64,000 nucleotides of DNA, from positions 13,967,614 to 14,031,613 of the forward strand of contig OY992836.1 in the NCBI GenBank assembly GCA_963921425.1, in the 5' to 3' direction. The notes beneath the pieces were generated by a model that was not told the DNA's origin, searched no databases, and saw nothing but the letters and a program-made list of their open reading frames with translations. A program made the translations under genes and the position numbers. Position 1 is the first letter of the stretch; each line of letters begins with the position of its first letter. Positions 37,139 to 48,403 of this stretch are shown here, in pieces. The stretch is from Dryas octopetala. Lineage: Eukaryota > Streptophyta > Magnoliopsida > Rosales > Rosaceae.

Positions 37139-37515
37139 GCCCAAATTTTATTTTTAGTCCTCGGTAGTTTGAGTTAAGTTTTATTTTGAGTCCCTATAGT
37201 TACAATTATTCTGATTTTGGTTATGTATTTTATAAATCATTGCAATTCAATGATACATTAGTATTTTTGTCTATTTTTAAATTAGTCATTGAATCGTTAA
37301 CCGTATGTAAAGTACATGACTAAAATAAAAATGGTTTGTAAATTACATGACCAAAAAAGCACAACAAATTTGACGATTTGATGAATGAAAATGTTAATAT
37401 GTTCTTGAATTGCAACGATTTATAAACTACAAGACCAAAATTATAACAATTGAAACTACAAAGACTAAAAGTAAAATTTTGCTCAAACTATAAGGACCAA
37501 AAGTGAACTTTGACA
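37139..37515. mobile_element. Fold-back MITE, Mutator type
   Basis: Arms about 110 bp long face each other. The left arm holds TTTTTAGTCCTCGGTAGTTT and the right arm, reversed, TTTTGGTCCTTATAGTTTGA. A perfect 9-bp duplication TATTTATTT flanks the element (37130-37138 and 37516-37524). It is 377 bp and non-coding, just downstream of the BTB gene. Confidence 0.75.
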
Positions 37516-37684
37516 TATTTATTTTTCTGTTAGCTTGAGATTGGATATTTCAAGTCTCTTGTGGCTCAAAGTCAAATACTTTAAATGTACCAAACATGGT
37601 TTAATCAAAGGCTTTAGATTTATTTATAATTTCCATATATGGTGAAAAATTATATATAATACATTATAATTTGTGATTATATTT

Positions 37685-37773
37685 TTTTGATTTGGAAGAA
37701 GAGAGATCGAACTTGGATACAAAGTAAGCAATTCCACAGCCCTTCCAACAGCTATGAGCTACCCAACAACTGC
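37685..37773 (-). mobile_element. SINE-like retroposon, copy 2
   Basis: On the minus strand the element begins GCAGTTGTT, carries GTAGCTCATAGCTG (box-A-like) and AAGTTCGATCT (box-B-like), and ends in an A-rich tail. The flanking 17-bp repeat (37668-37684 and 37774-37790) matches 16/17. At 89 bp it is unusually short for a SINE. Confidence 0.65.
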
Positions 37774-38133
37774 AATTTGTGATTACATTTTATTTGATGA
37801 TAATTATTTTATATTTCAATATATATTGGATTGAGTTTTGTGAATGGTTTCGGACTCATGAGCACCCCTATTACTTCAACAAAAATATCTTAAAACCTTA
37901 ACATTGTTTCAAAAATTTTGTATCTTATAAGTGGGCTTGGGTGGGCTCTATAACATGTTCTAGAACTATAGCCTGCTTGGCTACAGTTCGAATTCTGAAG
38001 TGAGAAACATGGGCCAGGTTGAGAAGCCTAGCTAGTTAAGCCTATAAGGTGTTACAAAGTCCCAAAGATAGCCTATCTCGATTGACATTCATGTGTCATG
38101 CTTTAAATTTTATAGTTGATGTACAGAGTTCAC

Positions 38134-38185
38134 TTATAAATGAAGGTCTTTTTTTTTTTTTGAGGTAAATTATAAATGCAGGTCT
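38134..38185 (-). repeat. Micro-insertion with target-site duplication
   Basis: A 16-bp repeat (38134-38149 and 38170-38185, 15/16) flanks a 20-bp insert, TTTACCTC plus poly(A) on the minus strand. Confidence 0.6.
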
Positions 38186-38234
38186 ATGAGGTGCAAGTTT
38201 TATGTGTTCACTTATGCTGTGCATACAGGCTCCT

Positions 38235-38610
38235 TTTGTTGAGATATACCTCAACTTATTTATGTTGAGGTATGACCTTGTTGAGACCCACACGAGTCGT
38301 TTTGTGGCGATCCGAACCGTTCGCAAGGATCATCTTCATTGATAGATCATCCTTGCAAAATATTAGTCAAATCGGAAATCATTTGTCTATCTAACTTTGA
38401 TAAAACAAATGAACGGTTTCATCGAAAATATTTGGTTCGTCCATTTATTTGATCAAAGTTAGATAGGCAAATGATTTCCGATTTGGCTAATTTTTTGCAA
38501 AGATGATCTATCAATGGAGATGTAAAAAATGAATGGTTCAGATTGACACAAAACAACTCGTGTGACCCCAATAAAGTATACCTCAACATAAATAAGTTGA
38601 GATCAACTTT
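38235..38610. mobile_element. Fold-back MITE related to the 44455 and 60040 elements
   Basis: The arms mirror each other. ACCTCAACTTATTTATGTTG on the left is matched by CAACATAAATAAGTTGAG on the right. The core carries AATCGGAAATCATTTG and TTTTTTGCAAAGATGATC, also present in the elements at 44455 and 60040. The target duplication is not clear. Confidence 0.6.
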
Positions 38611-38766
38611 TATATATATATATATATATACATATATCTCACTTGGTCCCCTCATTCATGTCCCACAAAACACAAATGCATATATATGCTACTATGCTAG
38701 TCCTCTGGCTACCAAACTTGCTCACAAATTCACAATCCCATAATCTTTGCAAAAAAAGCTACTACT

Positions 38767-38893
38767 GGTGGTAGTTAGCAGTACTACTATGTATACATAT
38801 ATATATGTTTCAGGCTTTTTGGTGGTAGTTAGCAGTACTACTATGTATACATATATATATATGTTTCAGGCTTTTTGGTGGTAGTTAGCAGTA
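38767..38893 (+). repeat. 54-56 bp tandem repeat, about 2.3 copies
   Basis: Units start at 38767, 38821 and 38877 with GGTGGTAGTTAGCAGTA. Length differences come from the internal (AT)n run. Confidence 0.85.
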
Positions 38894-40118
38894 TCAGCTC
38901 CGCCATAAATTTCAACTAGAGTTGCAGTAGGACTTGGGGCTCTTGACTCTTGAGTCTTGACACTTGTGCTTACTTTGCATGTGAAATTGCATCAACCCAT
39001 CAAACTTTCCATCAAATATGAACTTACAGACTTACAGGGTGTGTGACTGTGTGGTGTTCAATTTCTGCTTTCCCCAATTCCCACGTCTGTACAAAATAAA
39101 AGACAAAGCACTTTTATAACATTTTTGTTGAGGAAGACAGAAGTTACTGTCATAAATGAAGCTAACAATCACATCCTTTATTATTTACTTTATTTTTCCA
39201 AAACAAAAGAAGAAAAACAGAACAGAAACAGAAAAAACAAAAACAAACCCAAAAATTAATTTTGAACTTGAAAATTATGGGGGTTTAAATAGCTAGGATC
39301 ACCCATCTGGTTTCACTAAGATGGAGGAACAAATTGGATTTGGATCCCAATAATGTTTTCCTTATCTTGTAGTTGTAGCCAATTATATAAGACAAAAGGC
39401 ATTATTGATTGCACCATTGATTCAATAACAATGGCATATATGCAGTGGTCCAACACATGCACAGCCGGATCAGAATTGATTGTTCTCCTCTGTAATTGGT
39501 ATCCTCTGTGGCCGGCCCCTCTGGTGGAGATGATGGGGGCCTTCTCTTCCAGGCCACCATATCATGCATTCACATTTAAAACCCATTCACAATCATAACG
39601 TCTGCAACAATGATGAAATTTGCACCTCTAGCTGCTAGATGCTACTTCCTTTTCACATTAAATTACAACCTCACTCATACAATATACATATGTATATGTT
39701 GGACATATTCTCTTACCGACAATCTGATATCATAAGATATCTATGTTATCTGATTAAATTTGAATTATTGATTATGTTGATGTCTTGTCTGTAACCTAAA
39801 TTCACAGTTTGCAAAATATATGTTCGAGCACATATATATATTCCTTCCTTACCATCCCATGTGGGCTGGGGCAACATAAAACAAAGTCCATACGTATATG
39901 ACCCCATTTTAAGCTGCACCCAGTCAAGTCTTATCTATTTTTGTTACAAAAAACACACACAGACCATTAATGGGCCCAAGCCCAAAACTCAATCATGCAT
40001 CCCATCTCCCTCTCTCTCTATTTCCCAATGAAGGAGGGGTTCACATCCTAGTTTTTGGTTGGTGGGCAGTCCTTAGATTATATATCCAGTGTAGTGTACC
40101 ATTCCATATGATGGTTAG

Positions 40119-40120
<2 letters not shown>

Positions 40121-40172
<52 letters not shown>
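40121..40172 (+). repeat. (CT)26 microsatellite
   Basis: An uninterrupted run of 26 CT units in intergenic DNA. Confidence 0.95.
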
Positions 40173-40176
<4 letters not shown>

Positions 40177-41181
40177 GTATCGAAGGAGAGTTTTAAGTAA
40201 GAATATCTTTATTTTAAGAAAAATAAGAATATCATTTGTTTGGTACGACTCAACAATACAATTTAATTATCAAAATTTTTTATTTTTTAAGTACTTTTTC
40301 AAAGGTTATCTTATTTGTAAAAATTTAGCTAAATTAGTAATTACTTGGTTATTTACACTGTGCACACATATATATAAATGATCGAAGTCCAACCATATAT
40401 AATTGATGTCCTGCCGAATGCAGTTGAAGAGCAAATGGGGCCTCGTTTAATTGCAAAAAGTAAAGAAAAGAAAATAAATAAGAGAGCTTTTGGCTTTTGG
40501 CTTTTTGGCTTTTGCATACAATTTTCGTCTGTTTGTTCACATTGAATTTGTAAGTTATGAAAGGAATTAAATTTCAGATTTCGAAAAAATTTCGATGGAA
40601 ATTTTAAAGATTTTTAAATTTCGACAAAAATTAGACGGAAATTACTATCAAAATACGAAAATTTTTAATAAAACTTTACCATAGATTTATTTAACATATT
40701 ATCTACTAAATTGATAAAAAAACATTGAAAAAACTAAATTATATTGTAGGTTTCATGTGATATAAGGTGAATATAATGCGCGCTGGAGCAAATACTGTTA
40801 AATAAAATTAGTATATTATTTATATTATATAATTTAATTATACACTAAAATCTAAACCCTAATACTCTATATACTCTATAATTTATACATTAAACCCTAT
40901 ATACTCTATATTCTTTAGAATATTAGGTTTAGGCTCTTTAGGATACTTTTAATTATCTTTTTATATAGAAATGTATTAGAGTTTAAGATTTAAAATAACT
41001 AAACGAAATCTCAAACTTTTTTTTTTCTTTCCAATTGCCCAAGGGCCCCAAACTAGCCCTCCTTTTTTTTTTCTTTACTTTTTTTCCCATTGCCTCTCTC
41101 TTTAGTCCTTTTTTTTTTTTTTTTAATCTTTCCTTCAGTTTTTCTCGTGCCTCTCACCCAGCCAAGCTTTATCTTCACTGA

Positions 41182-41690
41182 GTGTAACAACCTAAATTTT
41201 GGCTTATGATAATTTTGTTACTTAAATTTTTCAAACTTGTTTTAAGGTTTGTTTAAAGGAATTAGAAATTTCTTTAAGTTTATTTTAACTAACTTAGACC
41301 TTTGGTTCTAGAGCTTAGTTGTATGGAAATGAATTTTAGAAAATAAAAATTCAAGAATTTGGCGATTTTTTTTTTTGAATTAAATTATGAGAGTATGATT
41401 TTTCATAATTTTTTTTAAAACAATTTGACTATTTTGAGGTCATAGGAAATTAGTACTCATCAATACGAATCCGTAAAATTTTTTGGTGAATTATTTAGAG
41501 TCTCGAGCTATTTTTGATGAATTTTTAAAGTTGGAGAAAATAAGAAAATTTCGACAAAAATTTTACGAAAAATTATTAAACATGTGTTTCGATTTCGGAA
41601 AAAAAACAAAAAACAAAATTTTCGGCGAAATTCAAAATTTAATACCTTGAATTTATGCGACCAAACAAGACAAAGAAACGATATGATTCT
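41182..41690 (+). mobile_element. Possible solo LTR remnant, Ty3-type
   Basis: The stretch begins TGTAACAACCTAAATTTTGG, which resembles the conserved start of many plant Ty3-type LTRs. No internal coding domain or second terminal repeat is visible. It would be an old decayed remnant; the right boundary is a guess. Confidence 0.25.
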
Positions 41691-42689
41691 GATTGGTGAT
41701 TGCAATGCAAGGCGTAGTAGCTATTAATTATAGGGTGGTACTGGCAGTCTAGTTGAAGTGGTAGGCCTTAAAAGCCTATATCTCTCAGCTGTCGGTCAGG
41801 TGTTTAATGAACAGTGTCGTCACACACTCACAGAAGCTAGTCACAGGCAAGCTCACCCGGCCCCCACCAGAAAGCAACACCTTTACGCACCATGCATGTC
41901 TATGCCATTCAAGATTTCAGAAAGTAAAAACATACATCAATTTGAATAATTCAACTTCATCCAGATATGATTCATTATCGATCAGACTTTTCAGACTTTA
42001 TTCATTGATTTAGATCCAACTGCTAAATTGTCTGTAGATTAATTTCAGCAACCCTTCATAGAATTCATTGCGGTGTCTCCCTCAAGTACTAGAATCACTG
42101 CATGATCAGGCCTACTTAACTATACATGTACCTAGCTATATACATACAAAGACAAAAGTTCATAAGTGAATATGGTTCATTTGGATAACAATAGTAACTT
42201 GCTAGCTAGTAAACAGGAGTCGTTTTATTTGTTGCATATGTACAAGTGGGTTCATATTTATTAGAGGACGAGAGATGAACTAAATGTTATACAAATACTT
42301 TAACCCTTATTGCATAGAGTTGGCCTTAGAGTTTTCGGAGGCCTAAAAATGGAGCTTCAATCTTTCATGTACATTATTTAAATTTAACATAATATAAGTA
42401 TATAATTAAGAACTCTATAAAATTTGGGTGCTCGAGACAATTGCCTATTTCGCATACCCACAAAACTGGCCCTAAATATACAGAGGATCTTTAGGACCTG
42501 GGTCATGTTTTGCAAGATTCTATCAATTGAAACGACAAAACAATATATTACACTTTTTGGATGACCGGTTGACTTTAAGGTGTACAAGTTGATTGAATAT
42601 TGACCTAAAATTTGAGAATAATTTCAGAATTAAAATTTAAACTTTAAGTTTTAGATAGCAGGATCTCATATGTACTAATGTACAATCAA

Positions 42690-42876
42690 TAATGCTAGTT
42701 GTCCCACATTTTTTTTCCCACATTTGTATCTCACCTGATGTGTCATTACTTTATTGGAAGGGTATTTCCTTTTTCTTTTTTAGGTTTTATTTTTTAATTT
42801 GTAGTGTCCAATGTATGAATGTCATGTAAGATGGTATGAAATTGTGGTATAAAAATGTGGTAAGTGTAGCATTACT
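42690..42876. mobile_element. Small MITE
   Basis: The ends AATGCTAGTTGTCCCACATT and, reversed from the right, AATGCTACACTTACCACATT form a roughly 23-bp inverted repeat. The element is about 186 bp and non-coding. The target duplication is too short to define. Confidence 0.55.
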
Positions 42877-44454
42877 GAATGTACAATATGCTTTCTAAGA
42901 AAAGTTGTGCTAGCATCCGTCAATCACATGATTTATTGAGTGTCGGATTCATTGTAGGCTTGTAGCATCGATCCATACCTATCTGTTTTTTATCAAATAC
43001 GTGCACATACCTAGCGCCAATTTATCAAATATGTGCTAGGAGTACCTTAACGCCAATTTTTTAAAATGGTATACCTGGTTGTAAATTGACTTAAAGTTAG
43101 GGTATATAATTGCAATTAAGTCTTTAATCAATGTATTTTTTCATAATTTTATTTTAGTCTCTATTGACTAAAATGAAAAAATATGAATTACAATAAATTA
43201 ATAAATATATATTATTATTCATATTTAGATTTGTATTATGTTTGTAAAATGGCTTAGGATTATATAAGCGCTAAATCTCAATTATATACCCTAAATCTTA
43301 AACCTTAATTATATACCTTGCACTCTATTTCTATACCTTAAACTATATCCTTCATTCTATTTTTATACCCTAAACTAAAACATAATTTTACGCCCATAAA
43401 TAATGAAAAAAAAAAAGGATTGGTCAAGTTAGTATTTTCCAATGCACCAAAATATATGACATCATCAAGTGGATATTAGTGACTAAAATGGGTTGGGTTA
43501 TTGACTAAAATGTAATTTCTCAAAATATATCATTGACTAATATGAGATAGGCAATTTTTTATTGACCTATTTGTAATATCGAAATTTTTTATTAACTTTT
43601 TTGTAATTTGCTATTTGAAATATGAAAGCGACATTTCTTGATAGCAACAAATATGAAAGTGAAACACTGATCTGCTAAATGGTTTTTTTTTTTTTTCCTT
43701 GATTATGCAGGATGATAAAAATTTAACTGGTGCTGCATCATATCATATAATGATACCAAGATTCTAATTTTAATTCTTGTTGTATATAAAATCATATACC
43801 ATGGCCAGAATAGACACTTGATTGTTGCAGGAGAACAACTTAGGAAATCCAACTGCAGGACGTATTGTTTTCGGTTTGTTATATTGTTAATTTCTCAAAG
43901 ATAAAGCAACACATTTAGGTAAAGAGTAGGCGTTGCTTTGCAAACTCTTGTTTGCGATTTAAGGAACCGTTAATTCTTGGTGCTTGTTATCAGGTAAATA
44001 ACTAAACCTAGCTAGCTACCAATTATCTTTCACATCTACAAGCACTAATTGGGGACAGAAGATTTTGACAAGATATATTGTAATCATGTAATGTATAAGT
44101 TATAGCATTAGTTAATGTTTCACCATCTACGTACCATCAAAGAAGACAAAATTGCTAGCTTTAGGTTGTGGCTTCAAATTAATTTCAAACTCTTAGAACT
44201 TTGCCTGAAACAACAAAATCATCCTTGTACAACATACCATAATATAATTAATATTAATTAATATTGTCTAAGGATGACCATATTATATATTTTGAAAATC
44301 GTTTGAATGACTAATTAACCAAATGACTATCTAATTAAAGATCATTAATTGGCCTAGTAATATTTTTCTCTACTTTGTTGAAGAAGGTCCAGCTTCAAAT
44401 CTTTAAATAGGATTTTGATATCTCTCGTTGTGCAATTTGATCATATAAAAAAAA

Positions 44455-44882
44455 GAACAATACTTGGGTCACCCCTTGGGGGTACCTCAAGGTCACCCCA
44501 CTTCCCCAAATTTGGATTTCAGCAATGTCGGCGCATAATCGGAACCATTCACTTTTTAGATCATCTATTATAGATCTTCTCTACAAAAAATTAACTCAAT
44601 CGGAAATCATTTGGTTATATAACTGTTGTCGATTAAATAAAAAAAATCAACGATTTGGTAAAAAAATCACTCTTTAATTGAAAATCATCTATTTTTTCTA
44701 TTTAATTGACAACAGTTATATAATGAAACGATTTCCGATTGATTTGATTTTTTGCAGAGATGATCTTTAATATGTTATCTAAAAAATGAATGGTTCCGAT
44801 TATACGCTAACATTACCGAAATTCGAATTTGAGAAGGTGGGGTGACCTTGAGGTACTCCCAAAGGTGACCCAAATATTGTTC
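44455..44882. mobile_element. Fold-back MITE with 9-bp target duplication
   Basis: The element is almost fully palindromic. The ends GAACAATACTTGGGTCACC and GGTGACCCAAATATTGTTC are inverted repeats, followed by CAAGGTCACCCCA and its complement. A perfect 9-bp duplication TAAAAAAAA (44446-44454 and 44883-44891) supports a Mutator-type origin. Length is 428 bp with no coding capacity. Confidence 0.78.
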
Positions 44883-45451
44883 TAAAAAAAATCATATTTG
44901 AAATTTAGAACCTCCCGTCATAATGTGTTCAGCAACTTTTCACCTTCCTTTTGCCAATCACAGAGTCACAGACTGGTCTTGGATGCTGGACCGGGGCATT
45001 ATATGTGTTATAAGCCCAGTACTCTAATTAACGAAAACACAATAGCCAATTATCGCAATGGGTCAACCGTCAAGCTAGATCAATATATCTCTATGAGAAG
45101 GGAAATAAATCATTATTGTTCACCCTTTGAAAGCGAAATCGATATGACAAAATTGATTGACATGCCTAAAATTCTACTTGACCATCTATATGTACAGCTA
45201 ACAGTTAACACCATGTGATTCTATAGCAGTATTTCTTTCTTTGGCTAAGCATAACAATATAATCAATTATAAATACGTTTCTGTGAATACTCAATCATGA
45301 ACGACATCATCACTCATATATAATATGCATAATGCATGGTGAGTAAGTTAGAGACAAATTAATAACTAGCTGGGCCGGCCATCTCCGGAAGAAATTTTTC
45401 TATATGTAATTGTACGTAACACGGCTTTACATGTTGATATAATATTGTTAA

Positions 45452-46315
45452 TTTACTAAAAAGAGTGTTTATATTTTTACTCATCTGTCATATTTTTTCA
45501 CCCACCTTATTTTTACACTTATAATTAAATTTGAAAAAAATATAACAACACTTTTCTTATCGAGAAATTTTTCGGTGTAACCAATATATGTGTGTCATAA
45601 TATAGGTGGATGTTATTAATATTATACTCTACTAATATAAACATACCGTCCAATAATATCCTTACACGTTGGATTGGTTACACCACATGACGGTGTATTG
45701 GTTACATTGAAAAAATTCTCCTTCTCACCTCCCATTATTCCTATAATATCATTTGATATACCAATTCAAACGCTCACCTACTAAACTATTCTCACCCCCA
45801 TTAACTATTATAACACCCACTCATCTTTTTCCAAATAAAATAAAAAGAATCTTATACTCATCCTATAATCAATTCTTAAATTCCAAATTAAATCCCTAAA
45901 ATTAATATTCAATTTCTAAATTAAAAGAAACATTAAAATATAATGAATTTTTAATCTAAAACTATAAATAAATAATAGATAAAAAAGGTTAAATATGATA
46001 TAAAATAATCATACATTTTAATAGATGTATGGACATCAACCAAATAGTATAATCGATTTTAAGTTTTGGTGATCGACATGGTAGAATTAGGGTTTATGGA
46101 AGAAAAGAATTATGAAAAAAGATGGGTGGGTGGGGATGATTGTTAAGGGGGGTGAGAAAAGTGTTTAGTAGGTGGGTATTTGAGTTGGTATACCAAAGGG
46201 TATTAGTAGGAATAATATTTTTATATATTTTTTTTCAAATTTAACAGTGGGTGTAAAAATAAGGTGAGTGGGGAAATAAGACATGTGAGTGTGAATATAA
46301 GCACTCTTACTAAAA
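45452..46315. mobile_element. Fold-back MITE of about 860 bp with a nested smaller MITE
   Basis: The left arm (TTTACTAAAAAGAGTGTTTA, then CACCCACCTTATTTTTACAC) is mirrored on the right (AAAATAAGGTGAGTG, then GCACTCTTACTAAAATT). Inner arm blocks such as CACCTACTAAAC and GTTTAGTAGGTGGGT also pair. The left arm is interrupted by the 159-bp element at 45562-45720. Confidence 0.6.
45562..45720 (+). mobile_element. Small MITE nested in the 45452 element
   Basis: The ends GAGAAATTTTTCGGTGTAAC and, reversed, GAGAATTTTTTCAATGTAAC form the inverted repeat. A related copy in opposite orientation lies at about 56750-56928. Confidence 0.65.
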
Positions 46316-47048
46316 TTATAATACGTGTATATATAATCATTAATAAATTTTTTAAGAGTTTTTTCATTAATAATTTTGTAAAATCTATATGATAAAACAT
46401 AATGGTTTTTGAATTATCTCCGGGTCCGAATGACTAAGATCGTTTCGGCTTAAATCCAATAGCTGGTTATCTATTTCTCAAATTTATTTTTTCGTCCATG
46501 AGAATTGGTTTACCGCCTTTCTCTCCTTAAAATTTTTTTTTTCTAAATTAATTTTTTGTTATTTATTAAACTGATTACGCTTATCAAAATATCAGTGTTT
46601 ACACAATAAAAAAAGCCACTTCATACTCACAGGAGCTTGTGGAAAGGCTAGTAACAAATATGATAACACGTATCATGCATCCATCACTACCCATTAAAAA
46701 TTAAGTGCAAAATAACTCTCCTCTACATGCATCTCCTCTCTCTCAAAATATGATTTTCATGATATTATTCTAGTAAATACCTCCTACTAAGAAGGTACGT
46801 ACAATATTACCTAAGTAGAGTACATAAAAAAAAAATTGCAAAAACGATCTACTATACAATTACAAATTACAATAGACCCCGTACCGGCCAGCTACCTTAA
46901 TGCTACGTACTCTTCTCACCATTTATCTTTTTTCATAGAATGGAAGGCTATATAAAATAATAAGAAAAAAAAAAAGGAAAGTAATAAAATGTTCTTTTTT
47001 GTTTTTTTTTTGCTTAAAACTACTATAGAAGTTTAATTAATTAATTAA

Positions 47049-48352
47049 TTAACAGCCCCCGAAGTCTCTAATAGAGAAAGGATTAGAATTCTTCTCAGGC
47101 ATGTTTCCAGCATGGCGAAGCCCTAGAGTGAGTGACACATCGCCGGCCGTGGTGGTGGTGGTGGTGGTCCCAAAGCTAATGAGCGTAGTACTAGACCCAA
47201 TATTACTACTTTGATCAGCTGCTGCTGCTGCTGCATTACCCGAGGTGGTCCCATAATCACCTGCAGCAACCATGCTGCCGCGGCGACACGTGTCGTCCGC
47301 AGCCAGGTGTCTGTCATGGGTGGCGGTGGTGGTGAAGCATTGCTGGGACACCGCGACGGTGGCGGGAGTGGCGGAGGAGGTGGTGGTGGAGGAGTAGTGG
47401 GATGGCTTTGCTTGGGTTTCCGAGAAGCAATGCTGTTGCTGTCTATTGATTGCGAGAAGTGAAGGGTCGCTTTCGGAGCAATTGATATCGGATCTTTTGC
47501 CTGCTGGCGTAGTTGTTGACGCAACTGTCGTTGTAGAAGGCGTTGGAGTTTGTGCGAGGTGGTGGTGGTGGTGACCACTGTTGTTGTTGTTGTTACTCAT
47601 CATGTTTTGCTCTCTCTCTTCATGATCTGCAGTAGTAACCCCTTCTTCATTGGTTTCTTGCTGATACATCTCTTCCACCATGGGTTTCCACAATCGAACC
47701 CTAGCATTTATGAACCAGTTTGATACCTGCACCATAATATATATATATATATTGTTCAAAATCAATACACAGTCATACTTGCATGGATTTTGAATCATTG
47801 GTAAAGCTAGCGCATATTTAAGTCATCAATGTTATAAATGTAACTCTCACCTTTAATTTCATCAAATACAAAAGTCTACTTGTACGGAATATCAACTATT
47901 TGAGGTAATTAATAAACAAAAGGGAATTTCTATATATATACATTTTCTAGTACTATAGAACACTATATATGCATATGAAATAAATCACCAATAGAAATTT
48001 CATTGTGGGTAGAACTTTTTGTACTATATTTTTGATACCACATTTCTAATAAATGTGTGACTCAATCATTTGTATAGATATTCATGCACACATGTGATAT
48101 AAAAAGTAGTACACTAGCATTACTTTTTAACTAGCATTACTCTTTTACTATCTCACCATGAGCCAATTTACTACTCGATCTCTCAAGAATATAAGAGAAA
48201 GACAATGTCTCTCATGAGATCCACTCAAAATTGAAAAATATTTGTCTTTTGGTATGACTTATTAAATTAACCAAGTCAACAGAAAATTTAATAAATTTCA
48301 TACTTTAATTTATGGTTGTTATGGTGTGGTAGGAAGTTGTCATTGGATATGA

Positions 48353-48403
<51 letters not shown>

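Larger units (their letters stand above)
36801..47048. other. Intergenic region rich in fold-back DNA elements
   Basis: Ten kilobases without a supported gene. The recognisable content is listed separately: MITEs at 37139, 38235, 42690, 44455 and 45452, a SINE-like copy at 37685, a microsatellite at 40121, small tandem repeats at 38767, and a possible old LTR remnant near 41182. Elsewhere I see only AT-rich sequence. Confidence 0.5.

Noticed and set aside
43060-43620. Possible fold-back element with GACTAAAATG/CATTTTAGTC motifs
   Set aside because: Small hairpins are visible, but no consistent terminal repeats or target duplication could be defined.
43725-43775. GCTGCATCAT...CAAGATTCT, reminiscent of miR172
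   Set aside because: The two parts are not a mature miRNA and its star in hairpin arrangement, and they are interrupted by about ten unrelated bases.
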